Shown here piece after piece: positions 15,675 through 24,585 of a stretch of DNA of 64,000 bases; positions within the stretch are counted from its first letter, which is position 1; the number at the start of each line of letters is the position of its first letter. The notes beneath the pieces are model-generated. The model was not told the origin of the DNA, searched no databases, and saw nothing but the letters and a program-made list of their open reading frames with translations. The position numbers and the translations under genes are program-made. The stretch is from contig NZ_CP069421.1 in assembly GCF_018118585.1 (NCBI RefSeq), forward strand, positions 1,612,001 through 1,676,000, written 5' to 3'. Origin of the DNA: Aristaeella lactis (GTDB lineage: Bacteria; Bacillota; Clostridia; Christensenellales; Aristaeellaceae).

Positions 15675-18518
15675 TCATTTTCTCAGGAACAGCACATAGC
15701 TGCTGTTCTGGGGATAAACCTGGGGTGTCTGACGGTAGATCGTATGCTTGTAAACATACTGGAACAGTTCATTCACTGTCAGCTTGCCGTCGCTGTTTCC
15801 GCATTCCGTGTCCGCCGGCATGGCACCGCTTGTCCCCACGCCTTTGGTCAGCCATTTGGGGAAAAGGTTGCAGGCGTCCTGGCCCGCGGAATAGGAAGTC
15901 TGCAGGTACGCGGAAGCGGTCATTACAATAAACTTTTCAGTCAGGAACAGATTCCCGGCTCCTTCCGTCGCGTATGACCTGCCCGCTGTGCCGGCTTCCG
16001 CTTCATCCAGCATGGCGCTTCCTGCGGTGTCCGGGAAGAACGGGGTGGGGCTCGTCCGGTACTCAGTCAGTCCCGGATCCGCGGCCGCAAACGCGCTGAT
16101 TACGGCACCTGTCATATTCTGATTGTCAACCGGTCCCTCTTCGCTCTGTGTGCTGCCGTCCAGGCTGCTGAACTCACGGATTGCCGCGCCGGGGCCGCAG
16201 GATTCCAGCAGTACGATCACCTTGCCCTTGACGTTGGAAAGCACGCGGGCCAGTTCCGGCAGTTCCAGCCAGGTTGCCTTGTTCTTGCACCAGAGTCTTC
16301 CCGCGTATTGCTGGGAAGTGGACCGGTAATCGCCGTGTGACGCGAAGAAGAAGATGGATACGTCGCCATCCCGGGAAGGTGCCACCAGGCACTGGTTTAT
16401 TTTCTGGTATACTTCACTCGCGACCAGGTCGTCATAGGAATAAACCTTGTACTGTCCGCCGTCCGGTGCGGTCACCGTGGACAGCATGTTCTTCATCAGC
16501 CGGACGTCGCCCCTGTTCCGTTTGATCACTCCACCGGCAAAGGTGGACTCAGAGAACAGGATGGCCCGGTAATTGGGCATGACGTTAACCGTGATTTCCG
16601 TGATCACTTTGCTCTGCCCGTCGGCAATGCGCAGTACCGCTTTACCGGGATAACAGCCCAGGATTTCTCCCTCCTGGTTCACGGTAAAGATCTTGCTGTC
16701 GCTGCTGGACCACTGCAGTTTTGTTCCGGCTTCCGCCAGTTCCGGGCTGACCTGCGCCTTGACTTTCGCGCCGTTGTTGATGGTCATGGAAGTCTCATCC
16801 GGCACAATGATGTAGTTGTATTCCGGTTCTGCTCCCGTTTCGGGATCATAGACCGATACGAGGTTTGCGAATTCCAGGGATTCGGCGAATCCTTCATTAA
16901 CCTGTTCCCGCGTCATCCCCTCGCTCATTTTCTGTTTCCAGTATTTCAGGCCTTCCGGTTCCGCCTCCCGGTCCAGGTACAGCCGGTACAGCATTTTGAT
17001 GAACGCTTCATTGTCCAGCTTTTTATTTTTCATCTCATCGGAAAAGACAAAGCCGGAAGCAACTTCCGCAAAGGAGGCTTTCTTTGTCGCCAGCTTTCTG
17101 CACCAGTACTGCAGTCCGCCCGCGTCCGGTTCCCGGTTCAGTGCCTGCCGGTAACAGCGGATCACAAACGCGATCTGCCGCTCGCTGAAGGCGACAGGCT
17201 CCGCCGCTCCGCCGGTTCCGAGCGAGCCGCTCTCTATGCCGTAGCTGGAACAGATCGCCTTAAACTCATTGGAGTCGCAGAAACCGTTGACCAGCTGGTT
17301 CAGGGAAGCTCCGTCCGCAATGATCTTGTTCCAGTACTTTCTTCCCGTCTCATCTGAGGCGCGGTTCAGCATGGTCCTGTACAGGATCTCGATCAGTTCT
17401 TCTGAAGATTTGTGCATGCGGGAAAACTCAGTGCTTCCCACAAAGCCCGATATGATCTCGGCCGCTGTGGCGTTTTTATTCTTCAGTTTGTCTTCCCAGT
17501 AGGCCATTCCTGTCTGGTCCGGTTCCCGGCCCAGGATCAGCCAGTAACACCGGATAATAAAGGCACGGACCTTGTCCGTTTCAGCAGTCGCTCCTTCCGG
17601 ATCAAACACTTCCCTTGCGGGTTCCGGGGCCTCATCGGCTGCCGTCTGTATAGGCGTTTCTTTCGCTGCCTCTGCCGGCTGTGACGCTGCAGCTGCCGGC
17701 TGTTCCACTGCCGTTTCCGGCTGTACGGGTTCAGGCTCCTGGTTCACTTCAGGCTGTACAGGCTGCGGTTCGGTTACAGCGGGTTCCTCCGCCTCCTGTG
17801 CAGTTGGCAGTTCGTCAGCAGGCTCCTCCGGAACCACATCATCCTGCGCGGGTTCCGTTTCCGGCACTTCCTCTTCCGCTTCCTCCGCGGCAGGTTCTTT
17901 CTGTACAGGTTCCGGATGTTCCTCTTCCGGAACCGTTTCTTCCTGTTCCGGCATCCGCACAACTGCGATCACGTCATACAGGCCCGTTCCGCTGATCGAA
18001 AAGCTCACGGTATTCCGCTGGATATTCACTTTGGCCGGAACCCGGACTACCCGGTCCCGAAGTGCCTGTCCACTCTCATCATACCGCATGACAAAGGCGC
18101 TGACTTCGCCGTCAGCATAACGAATCTGCAGTTCTGACAATTCCGGATCGTCAATCCTGACTTGGGCGTTTCCGTTTATTTCAGCGCCTGAAATACGGTA
18201 AACCTTATGGAAAGCGATAATCTCCCTGTCCTGGTCAATGTTCAGTGCGGCTTCAGCTGCCTGTACAAACTCCGCATGGCCTGCCCGGGCCGCTGTCAGT
18301 GCGGAACCTTCCGGAATAACACCGGCTTCGGCTGTAACGGTTATTTGGGCTCCTTCCAGGGTTTCTGTCATCCTGAAAGGTTCCTCTTCCACGGCCAGGT
18401 CAGTGGGTGTGGCAACGAATAATTCCTCAGCAGCGGTCATGCTGACACTGCCCGACAGCAGCACAGCACAAAGCAGTAACGACAGGATTGTCCTGCGTCT
18501 GCCACGGTCTCTCTTCAT
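15675..18518 (-). CDS. Secreted DUF4214 / Big_2 / caspase-fold (clan CD) peptidase protein
   Basis: A 947-residue exported protein. It has a signal peptide (1-30), an N-terminal beta region (to about 195) and a long Pro/Glu-rich linker (about 200-300). Four DUF4214-type motifs follow, in two pairs (LGREPDQTGMAYW, LNRASDETGRKYW, LNREPDAGGLQYW, LDREAEPEGLKYW). After a Big_2 domain (about 580-660) comes a peptidase-like domain with the clan CD His and Cys: FFFASHGD and VLLESCGPGA. Near the end DTECGNSDGKLTVNEL looks like a calcium-binding dockerin/EF-hand loop. ATG 18518 follows AAGGGG; an upstream ATG at 18554 would put 12 polar residues before the signal. It starts 50 bp after luxS and probably shares its transcript. 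Confidence 0.8.
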   Translation of the reverse strand: MKRDRGRRRTILSLLLCAVLLSGSVSMTAAEELFVATPTDLAVEEEPFRMTETLEGAQITVTAEAGVIPEGSALTAARAGHAEFVQAAEAALNIDQDREIIAFHKVYRISGAEINGNAQVRIDDPELSELQIRYADGEVSAFVMRYDESGQALRDRVVRVPAKVNIQRNTVSFSISGTGLYDVIAVVRMPEQEETVPEEEHPEPVQKEPAAEEAEEEVPETEPAQDDVVPEEPADELPTAQEAEEPAVTEPQPVQPEVNQEPEPVQPETAVEQPAAAASQPAEAAKETPIQTAADEAPEPAREVFDPEGATAETDKVRAFIIRCYWLILGREPDQTGMAYWEDKLKNKNATAAEIISGFVGSTEFSRMHKSSEELIEILYRTMLNRASDETGRKYWNKIIADGASLNQLVNGFCDSNEFKAICSSYGIESGSLGTGGAAEPVAFSERQIAFVIRCYRQALNREPDAGGLQYWCRKLATKKASFAEVASGFVFSDEMKNKKLDNEAFIKMLYRLYLDREAEPEGLKYWKQKMSEGMTREQVNEGFAESLEFANLVSVYDPETGAEPEYNYIIVPDETSMTINNGAKVKAQVSPELAEAGTKLQWSSSDSKIFTVNQEGEILGCYPGKAVLRIADGQSKVITEITVNVMPNYRAILFSESTFAGGVIKRNRGDVRLMKNMLSTVTAPDGGQYKVYSYDDLVASEVYQKINQCLVAPSRDGDVSIFFFASHGDYRSTSQQYAGRLWCKNKATWLELPELARVLSNVKGKVIVLLESCGPGAAIREFSSLDGSTQSEEGPVDNQNMTGAVISAFAAADPGLTEYRTSPTPFFPDTAGSAMLDEAEAGTAGRSYATEGAGNLFLTEKFIVMTASAYLQTSYSAGQDACNLFPKWLTKGVGTSGAMPADTECGNSDGKLTVNELFQYVYKHTIYRQTPQVYPQNSSYVLFLRK

Positions 18519-18567
18519 CTGGCCGCACCCCTTTTCTGTCGCTCTGCTCCCCATTTTGCGGGCCGGT

Positions 18568-19035
18568 TTATTCCGGATACTGCGTGCGTTTGTTCTCTGT
18601 CAGTTCACTGCGGTAGCGCCGGATATAATACTTAGCCATATTCAGGTTCTGTTCTGACCAGTTGCCGCATTCCTCCGGCCTGGCTCCGGGGATTTCTCCC
18701 TCAAACCCAAGGATAAAATCACACATTTCCAGCACCAGCGGGTATACATCCTCCGCGGTCTGATCGCCGAAAACCACCAGGTAGAACCCCGTCCGGCACC
18801 CCATGGGTCCGAAATAGATGATTTCCTCTTTCCGGCTGCTGTTCCGCAGGAAAGTGGCGCCCAGGTGCTCGATGGTATGGATCGCGGGTGTGTCCATGAC
18901 CGGTTCCCGGTTCGGCGCTGTAACACGCAGGTCAAACGTGCTCACGGCGCACTGATCCTGCCTGTCCTGGCGGGACAGGTAAAGTCCCGGCAGCAGGTCC
19001 AGATGGTTTACCTGAAAGCTGGCTATTTTGTTCAT
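18568..19035 (-). CDS. luxS: S-ribosylhomocysteine lyase
   Basis: A 155-residue LuxS, normal length. It cleaves S-ribosylhomocysteine to homocysteine and the autoinducer-2 precursor in the activated methyl cycle. Metal ligands are His53 and His57 of HTIEHLGATFLRN and Cys123 of ECGNW; catalytic residues are Glu56 and Cys80 of GPMGCRTGFYL. I chose ATG 19035 (MNKIASFQVNH), matching the usual LuxS N-terminus, with GGAG 9 bases upstream. ATGs at 19041 and 19059 are alternatives. It is followed at 50 bp by the secreted DUF4214/peptidase gene, an unusual neighbour for luxS. Confidence 0.96.
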   Translation of the reverse strand: MNKIASFQVNHLDLLPGLYLSRQDRQDQCAVSTFDLRVTAPNREPVMDTPAIHTIEHLGATFLRNSSRKEEIIYFGPMGCRTGFYLVVFGDQTAEDVYPLVLEMCDFILGFEGEIPGARPEECGNWSEQNLNMAKYYIRRYRSELTENKRTQYPE

Positions 19036-19157
19036 GTTCATATACTCCGTTTCTGTCATCGGATACTGTATAATTTCTCTGCCGGTTCCGGATTATCCTG
19101 TTTTCCTGTTTTTGGCGGATGGGTTTCCGCTTGTTTTCGTTCTGTTCTGAAACAGAG

Positions 19158-19186
19158 AAAGAGGAGAGATCAGTTCTCTCCTCTTT
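19158..19186 (-). terminator. Hairpin terminator of the exported-protein gene
   Basis: A perfect 12-bp stem (19158-19169 with 19175-19186, AAAGAGGAGAGA and its complement) lies just beyond the stop codon at 19201. The following minus-strand tail TTTCTCTGTTT is only partly T-rich. Confidence 0.6.
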
Positions 19187-19200
19187 GAGTATTCTTATGT

Positions 19201-20634
19201 TTACGGCGTCTTTGTCTTGGGATTCATCAGCTGCGTAAGCTGATTGTTCACCCATGCGGCACTTTCATCCGGAAGGTTCTTGACCAGGGTGTTCATTGCC
19301 TTTAAGGCATTGGTTGCCAGCGTCATGGTCATCTGGGTGGTAAAAGTTTGGTCCTCTCCATCTGAAAACTTTTCAACCGGAATGGCCCCGATTCCATCTC
19401 CTTCAAACACAGATACGGTTTCTCCGCCCTTGCCCGCGGTGCCGGTAATTGTCAGCAGCGCTTTTTCGGTGTTTCCGAAGAAAACTTCCATCGAATACTG
19501 CGTCCGTTCATTCTCTGCCGGTTCAGTTTTGGCCACGATCATCGCGTCCGTTCCGGCGGATTTGATCTTGCAGTTCATTTCAGCCTTGCCGGCATTGTCC
19601 TTGACATATGTGATATATGCGGTGTCTTTGCCGTCGTCCACTTTCGCCGCGACATTCACAGAACCGTCTTCCGCGCGGGTCCAGGTCATATCGGCTCCGC
19701 CTTTTTTCATCGTAAAGGTGAGACAGCCTTTATCCTGGCCGTCAACTTTACCGTTGCCCAGATGCAGGTTCACCGTTTCCGCGGTATCTGTTTCCGTCGC
19801 TTCTGTTTTCTGGACCTGGGTCATATCATATACATTGTATGTGTTGCCCTTCTCATCTGAGTAGGCAGTAACCTGCAGCTCCGGTTTTTCCTCTTCGGGC
19901 TGGTCGTTCAGCCGTTTAATCGATTCATCGATGGAGGAGGCAAGATCCTGATCACTGTTCAGCGCCTCGATGACAGGTTTCATATAATCCTTGGTGACCA
20001 GTTCCTTCAGGCCGTTCAGGGTAACGGTCATCAGTTCCGTGTAGGTGATGTTTACAGGCGTCTTGGCGGTAAAGGTCAGGCCGTCCACGGTGAAAGAGCC
20101 GTTCTCTGTTTCACCCTTTTTCTCTTCCACGGCCTTGACAATATTTCCGCAGATCTCAATGTAGTCCTTTTTGAGCTGTTCCTCGTCCAGGTTCTTCAGC
20201 GCGTCCACCAGTGCCTGGAGATTCATGCCCTGGGCACTGGCCATTATCTGCTGCCGCGAGGCCTGCATCATCTCAGCGGAAATGAGGATTACCTGGCTGC
20301 CGAGCAGCGAGCTGGCGATCCGCATTCCCTCTTCCGTGTTCCTGGCGCCAAGGGAAAGCAGCAGGTCGTTTCCGGCATACAGGTTGATCTCGCCCGCGTC
20401 CTTATCCGCAACACCCTTCACGGTAAGCGCGTCCAGGATGTCGCTCACGACCGTTATTGTCTTTTCAGTTTCTTCCGGAACACTCGCTCCGGCACCGGCC
20501 AGGTTCAGCAGGGACTGCGCGTCCAGGCTGATCTTTGCGTCGAAGGACACAGGTCCCTCAGTTTGTACAGGGGTTCCCCCGATGGAAGAAAAAGCCATTA
20601 TCAGTGCGACCAGAATGCCAAGTACTGAGTTCAT
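19201..20634 (-). CDS. Exported protein of unknown function
   Basis: A 477-residue protein with an N-terminal hydrophobic segment (residues 3-20) that could be a signal peptide, although it lacks the usual basic start. The rest is soluble, with an Ala/Leu-rich helical first half, a charged stretch near DQPEEEKPELQV and a beta-rich second half. I recognise no family. AGGAGGAAAG lies 5 bases before ATG 20634. It starts 37 bp after the VanW gene and so is probably its operon partner. A hairpin follows its stop codon. Confidence 0.6.
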   Translation of the reverse strand: MNSVLGILVALIMAFSSIGGTPVQTEGPVSFDAKISLDAQSLLNLAGAGASVPEETEKTITVVSDILDALTVKGVADKDAGEINLYAGNDLLLSLGARNTEEGMRIASSLLGSQVILISAEMMQASRQQIMASAQGMNLQALVDALKNLDEEQLKKDYIEICGNIVKAVEEKKGETENGSFTVDGLTFTAKTPVNITYTELMTVTLNGLKELVTKDYMKPVIEALNSDQDLASSIDESIKRLNDQPEEEKPELQVTAYSDEKGNTYNVYDMTQVQKTEATETDTAETVNLHLGNGKVDGQDKGCLTFTMKKGGADMTWTRAEDGSVNVAAKVDDGKDTAYITYVKDNAGKAEMNCKIKSAGTDAMIVAKTEPAENERTQYSMEVFFGNTEKALLTITGTAGKGGETVSVFEGDGIGAIPVEKFSDGEDQTFTTQMTMTLATNALKAMNTLVKNLPDESAAWVNNQLTQLMNPKTKTP

Positions 20635-20671
20635 ATTCTTTCCTCCTGTAATGATTGTATATGGTTATTTG

Positions 20672-21877
20672 TTATTCTTCTGTGTTTTCCGTATCTTCCC
20701 CGTGGTAGCGGTAGATCCTCATCAACAGGGCGCCGTCATCGCTGGATGTTCCAAGCACCCGGATGGGGAAATCGTAGCAGTTGGTAAAGATCAGGTTCAG
20801 TTCCGGATTGCCTACAGCCGCGTCACAGTGGATCGGCAGGTAGGACGCACCGTTTCCGCCGTGCGGCCTGCGATGGTTGATCTCAATGTCCGGCAGCTGG
20901 ATGATCGCGTTGTACAGCGTGCTGGAAACCTGGCAGGTGCCGCCGCCGTAACCCAGTTTGGATGTTCCGGCGGTCAGAACGCCGGCCTGTTTATAACCTT
21001 TGCCGCCGTTGTAAGGGCCCATGGCCTTGTTCGCGTCCAGCCGTTCACCGGGCTGCAGCACCTGGGAGATATATTTGCATCCGGTTTTAATGTTATGGAT
21101 CCGGTTCTGGTTGGTCTGATCCTTTGTCATCTTATAGTAACTGGTATAGGCCGCGATGGGGCTGTCAGGGAACAGTTCCTCATCCGTTGGGGAAACAGGG
21201 ATCAGGTCCGTCAGTTCGTTGGGATCGATATAGCCGTATTCACGCCAGTAGTTCACCATAGCCCAGCCGTTGTAGAACTTCCAGATGCTCAGTTCCGTAC
21301 CGGGATTCAGGATAACCCAGTTGTTTCCGTCATCCCCGTCACCTTTGGAAGGCGTCATGCTCTTCCGGACATGGCAGGTCGTCGCGGTTTTGGCGATATA
21401 GGTGTGTTTCTGCACGTTGAACGGCGGGGTGTTGACCGGATCAACCGCCTCAATATCGCTCTTGGCGATCTGCTGCCGTCTGACATACCCGATAACGTTG
21501 TCCCGCCGGACGATGAACCAGATCAGGCCCACATACAGGATGTCAACCTTTTTGCCCCTGGCGTCCAGCAGCTTCATCTTGGAAGTGATGTCTTTCTCGG
21601 TTTTCCACTTTTCAGAGTAGATCATGCCGTTGAAATCCGACCGTATTTTGGCTCTGTACAGTGCGGGAGAGTTCATATCGAAATCTTCCCGGGTCTTTTC
21701 ATGGTACACCTCACCCTGGACGTCGGCTTCAATGTAGTTTTCAGCCTGTTGTTCCTCTTCTTCCATCTCTTTCAGCTCTTCGTCGGTAAACTGGATTTCA
21801 TCCTCTTCCGCATAAGCAAAAGAAACGGTTCCGGCCAGCAGGCCCAGGGCAAGTATAATGCACAAAATGCGCTTCAT
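20672..21877 (-). CDS. VanW-family exported protein
   Basis: A 401-residue protein with a signal peptide (MKRILCIILALGLLAGTVSFAY region), an acidic Glu-rich stretch, an SH3-like middle (about residues 140-240) and a C-terminal VanW domain with the hallmark LGYGGGTCQVSSTLYNA. VanW domains are found in vancomycin-resistance clusters and many Clostridial envelope proteins; the biochemical role is not established. ATG 21877 gives the cleanest signal peptide, with AAGGAGG about 11 bases upstream. ATG 21886, only 2 bases from that site, is a less likely alternative. A strong promoter with a symmetric operator precedes it. Confidence 0.82.
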   Translation of the reverse strand: MKRILCIILALGLLAGTVSFAYAEEDEIQFTDEELKEMEEEEQQAENYIEADVQGEVYHEKTREDFDMNSPALYRAKIRSDFNGMIYSEKWKTEKDITSKMKLLDARGKKVDILYVGLIWFIVRRDNVIGYVRRQQIAKSDIEAVDPVNTPPFNVQKHTYIAKTATTCHVRKSMTPSKGDGDDGNNWVILNPGTELSIWKFYNGWAMVNYWREYGYIDPNELTDLIPVSPTDEELFPDSPIAAYTSYYKMTKDQTNQNRIHNIKTGCKYISQVLQPGERLDANKAMGPYNGGKGYKQAGVLTAGTSKLGYGGGTCQVSSTLYNAIIQLPDIEINHRRPHGGNGASYLPIHCDAAVGNPELNLIFTNCYDFPIRVLGTSSDDGALLMRIYRYHGEDTENTEE

Positions 21878-21898
21878 GAGCAGCATGTCCTCCTTCAT

Positions 21899-21940
21899 CG
21901 TATACGAAATTATTATCCCTTTTTTTCGTATACATGTCAA
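21899..21940 (-). promoter_or_regulatory. Promoter and operator of the VanW operon
   Basis: On the minus strand TTGACA (21940-21935), 17-bp spacer, GATAAT (21917-21912). Inverted arms CGTATACGAAA (21899-21909) and TTTCGTATACA (21924-21934) flank the -10 box, one inside the spacer and one at the transcript start. This is a layout suited to a dimeric or tetrameric repressor. Confidence 0.6.
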
Positions 21941-22212
21941 CCGCGCCTTCGCTTCAGGCGGCTGAGCTCCATACCTTCAACGATTCACATTCCTCCTTTG
22001 TTCCCGTATGGTCTGCAGATCAGGATTTTGGTTTTTCTCCCTCATCCTGACCGTATTATATGCCCCGCGTTTTTCCAAATAAATGACTCATCCGATAAAA
22101 TGGCCCGGCTTATCTTTCCTCTCTCAGCGAAAAAGCTCCTCATTTCCTCACCTCCCTGATTCCTGAACTGCTCTATAGACGCAGTTTAGGCATCATTAGT
22201 TCCAAAGTAATC
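21941..22212. other. Non-coding stretch, nothing recognised
   Basis: Between the VanW promoter and the hairpin clusters I see no gene with a ribosome site, no RNA gene and no clear control site. Confidence 0.5.
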
Positions 22213-22285
22213 ATCACATTCGCCCGTTTACAGGCGAATATTTCACATGTGTCCGCCTGCGGACGCATATTTCATTGATTTTTAT
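22213..22285. repeat. Hairpin cluster 1 joined by TATTTCACAT
   Basis: A hairpin with arms TTCGCC/GGCGAA (22219-22238) is followed by TATTTCACAT. A second hairpin, GTCCGC/GCGGAC (22251-22264), is followed by TATTTCATTGATTTTTATG. Both hairpins reappear in cluster 2. Confidence 0.75.
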
Positions 22286-22351
22286 GTGTCTCCAGCAGTC
22301 ATAAGGCTTTCATAATCAATGTTTCTCTCTGTCCGGCAGATAAAACCAACT

Positions 22352-22501
22352 GTCACATTCGCCCGTTTACGGGCGAATATTTCACATCCTGCGAAGCAGG
22401 ATATTTCACATTGAACGGCTTTGCCGTTCAATATTTCACATGTGTCCGCCTGCGGACACATATTTCATTGATTTTGTAAATGCTTCAGCATTTACAAAAT
22501 C
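22352..22501. repeat. Hairpin cluster 2 joined by TATTTCACAT
   Basis: Five hairpins stand in a row. ATTCGCCCG/CGGGCGAAT is at 22357-22378, CCTGC/GCAGG at 22388-22400, TGAACGGC/GCCGTTCA at 22412-22430 and TGTGTCCGC/GCGGACACA at 22441-22460. A 14-bp stem with loop TTCA is at 22470-22501. The first three linkers end in TATTTCACAT or ATTTCACAT; the fourth is TATTTCATTG. Stems differ in sequence, linkers are constant. Confidence 0.85.
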
Positions 22502-22533
22502 TAGTGTTCCCCTTTCTTTTCAGGCACATTTTA

Positions 22534-22542
22534 TGGTATAAT
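22534..22542 (+). promoter_or_regulatory. Extended -10 promoter of the topoisomerase genes
   Basis: TGG followed by TATAAT (22537-22542) is a perfect extended -10 element. The -35 region (TTCTTT, 22514-22519) is weak. It lies about 50 bp before the start codon. Confidence 0.6.
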
Positions 22543-22593
22543 ATACTGTCATCATTCGGGCCTTTCCGGTGAAAGCCCCAAAGGAGTGAACCC

Positions 22594-24582
22594 ATGGCAT
22601 CCCAAACCTATAATGCCGGGAATATTCAGGTTCTCGAAGGCCTGGAAGCCGTTCGTATGCGTCCCGGCATGTATATCGGTACCACCTCTTCCCGCGGTCT
22701 GCATCATCTCCTGTGGGAGATCGTGGACAACGCTATCGATGAGGCATCCAACGGCTTTGCCTCAGAGGTCTCCGTCACCCTCCATAAAGACGGTTCCGCC
22801 AGTGTGTATGACAACGGCCGCGGCATGCCCGTGGACGATCATCCGACCATGCACAAACCCGGTGTTGAAGTCATCTTCACCGTCCTGCATGCCGGCGGCA
22901 AGTTCAACAGTGAGAATTACGATTATTCCGGCGGTCTCCACGGTGTTGGCGCCAGCGTCGTCAATGCCCTGAGCAAGTGGCTCACCGTCGATGTTTTCCT
23001 TAACTGGACCCATTACCGCATGGCCTTCACCAGCACGGTGGATCCTGTCACGGGCAAAATCCATGCCGGCAAACCCGAAGGTCCGCTTGAAGTGCTCGGC
23101 AACACCCGGAAGAAGGGCACCCTGGTCCGTTTCCTGCCGGATGATGAGATCTTTGAGGACGTCCGTTTCCAGACTGAAACGGTTGCCCGCCGCCTGCAGG
23201 AGCTGGCCTACCTGAACCGCGGAATTCGCATCACCTTCACGGATGAGCGGATCGCTGAAGCGGAAAACCGCACCCGCGTCTTCTGCTATGACGGCGGCAT
23301 CTCCGATTACGTCCGGTACCTCAATGCCGGCAAAAACGCTCTTCAGGAAGACATCATCTATATCGAAGGCAAACGGGACACGGTCATCTGCCGTGCCGCG
23401 ATCCAGTATACCGACGGCTACACCGAAAGCCTCTTCTCCTATGTCAACAATATCAACACGCCGGAAGGCGGCACCCACGAAGCCGGCTTTAAATCCGCCT
23501 TCACCAAGTGCTTTAACGATTATGCCCGCCGCGTCGGCCTCCTGAAAGAAAAGGACAACAACCTGGCCGGTGAGGATTTCCGTGAGGGCCTGACCTGTGT
23601 ACTGACCACCATGGTCAAGAATCCCCAGTTCGAAGGCCAGACCAAGGGCCGCCTCGGCAACAGCGAAGTCCGCCCCGCCGTGGAAGCTATTGTCACCCAG
23701 CAGCTGCTGGACTGGCTGGATAACCTGAAAAACCAGGAAGTAGCCAACGCCATCGTATCCAAGGCGATGCGTGCCGCCCAGGCACGGGAAGCTGCCCGCA
23801 AGACGCGGGATAACATCCGCAAAGCCAGCCAGCTGGAGGCCGCTCCCCTGGTCGGTAAGCTCTCCAGCTGCACCGGCCGTCACTGGGAGGATAACGAGCT
23901 CTTCATCGTGGAAGGCGATTCCGCAGGCGGCAGTGCCAAGCAGGGCCGCGACCGCCGTTTCCAGGCCATCCTGCCCCTCCGCGGCAAACCGCTGAACGTT
24001 GAGAAGAAGCACCTGGACCAGGTGCTCGCCAACGAGGAATTCCGCAGCATCATCACAGCCCTTGGAACCGGTATTGATGAAGGCTTCACCCTGGACAACC
24101 TCAAATTCGGAAAAGTCATCATCCTTTCCGATGCAGACCAGGACGGTGCCCACATCCGGGCCATCCTGCTCACCTTCTTCTTCCGCTATATGAAGGACCT
24201 GATCACCGGCGGGCATGTGTACATCGGCATGCCGCCCCTTTATAAGATCCAGAAGGGCCAGAAGGTAATCTACGCCTATGATGACAAGGAGCTTGCGAAA
24301 GCCACCCGCTCCGTGGGCAAGGGATATACCCTGCAGCGGTATAAAGGACTGGGTGAAATGAACCCGGAACAGCTTTGGGAAACCACCATGGATCCGTCCC
24401 AGCGCAAGCTCATGCGCGTCGGAATTGAGGACGCTGCCCTGGCGGACCGCCTCACCACCGTCCTCATGGGAGACAAGGTCGAGCCCCGCCGCGATTACAT
24501 CAGTGAGCATGCTGACTTCAACAAAGCCGACACGTTCGATGCCGAGCTGGATGGCCACAGCGTGCAGGAAGGAGGGCAGTAA
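22594..24582 (+). CDS. Type IIA DNA topoisomerase subunit B (GyrB/ParE)
   Basis: A 662-residue ATPase subunit. GHKL motifs: EIVDNAIDEA, DNGRGMPV and GGLHGVGASVVNAL. The transducer domain follows, then a TOPRIM domain with the catalytic Glu in VEGDSAGGSA and the metal-binding DADQDGAHI, and the conserved YKGLGEMNPEQLWETTMDP. Length fits Gram-positive GyrB or ParE; the two cannot be separated by eye. AAAGGAG lies upstream of ATG 22594. The A subunit starts 3 bp after its stop, so both are made from one transcript. No recF, dnaA or dnaN is nearby, which makes a ParE-like second set plausible. Confidence 0.93.
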   Translation: MASQTYNAGNIQVLEGLEAVRMRPGMYIGTTSSRGLHHLLWEIVDNAIDEASNGFASEVSVTLHKDGSASVYDNGRGMPVDDHPTMHKPGVEVIFTVLHAGGKFNSENYDYSGGLHGVGASVVNALSKWLTVDVFLNWTHYRMAFTSTVDPVTGKIHAGKPEGPLEVLGNTRKKGTLVRFLPDDEIFEDVRFQTETVARRLQELAYLNRGIRITFTDERIAEAENRTRVFCYDGGISDYVRYLNAGKNALQEDIIYIEGKRDTVICRAAIQYTDGYTESLFSYVNNINTPEGGTHEAGFKSAFTKCFNDYARRVGLLKEKDNNLAGEDFREGLTCVLTTMVKNPQFEGQTKGRLGNSEVRPAVEAIVTQQLLDWLDNLKNQEVANAIVSKAMRAAQAREAARKTRDNIRKASQLEAAPLVGKLSSCTGRHWEDNELFIVEGDSAGGSAKQGRDRRFQAILPLRGKPLNVEKKHLDQVLANEEFRSIITALGTGIDEGFTLDNLKFGKVIILSDADQDGAHIRAILLTFFFRYMKDLITGGHVYIGMPPLYKIQKGQKVIYAYDDKELAKATRSVGKGYTLQRYKGLGEMNPEQLWETTMDPSQRKLMRVGIEDAALADRLTTVLMGDKVEPRRDYISEHADFNKADTFDAELDGHSVQEGGQ

Positions 24583-24585
24583 ATC

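Noticed and set aside
22213-22501. CRISPR array
   Set aside because: The constant element is a 10-bp linker and the variable parts are self-complementary stems; spacing is irregular and no cas gene is near.
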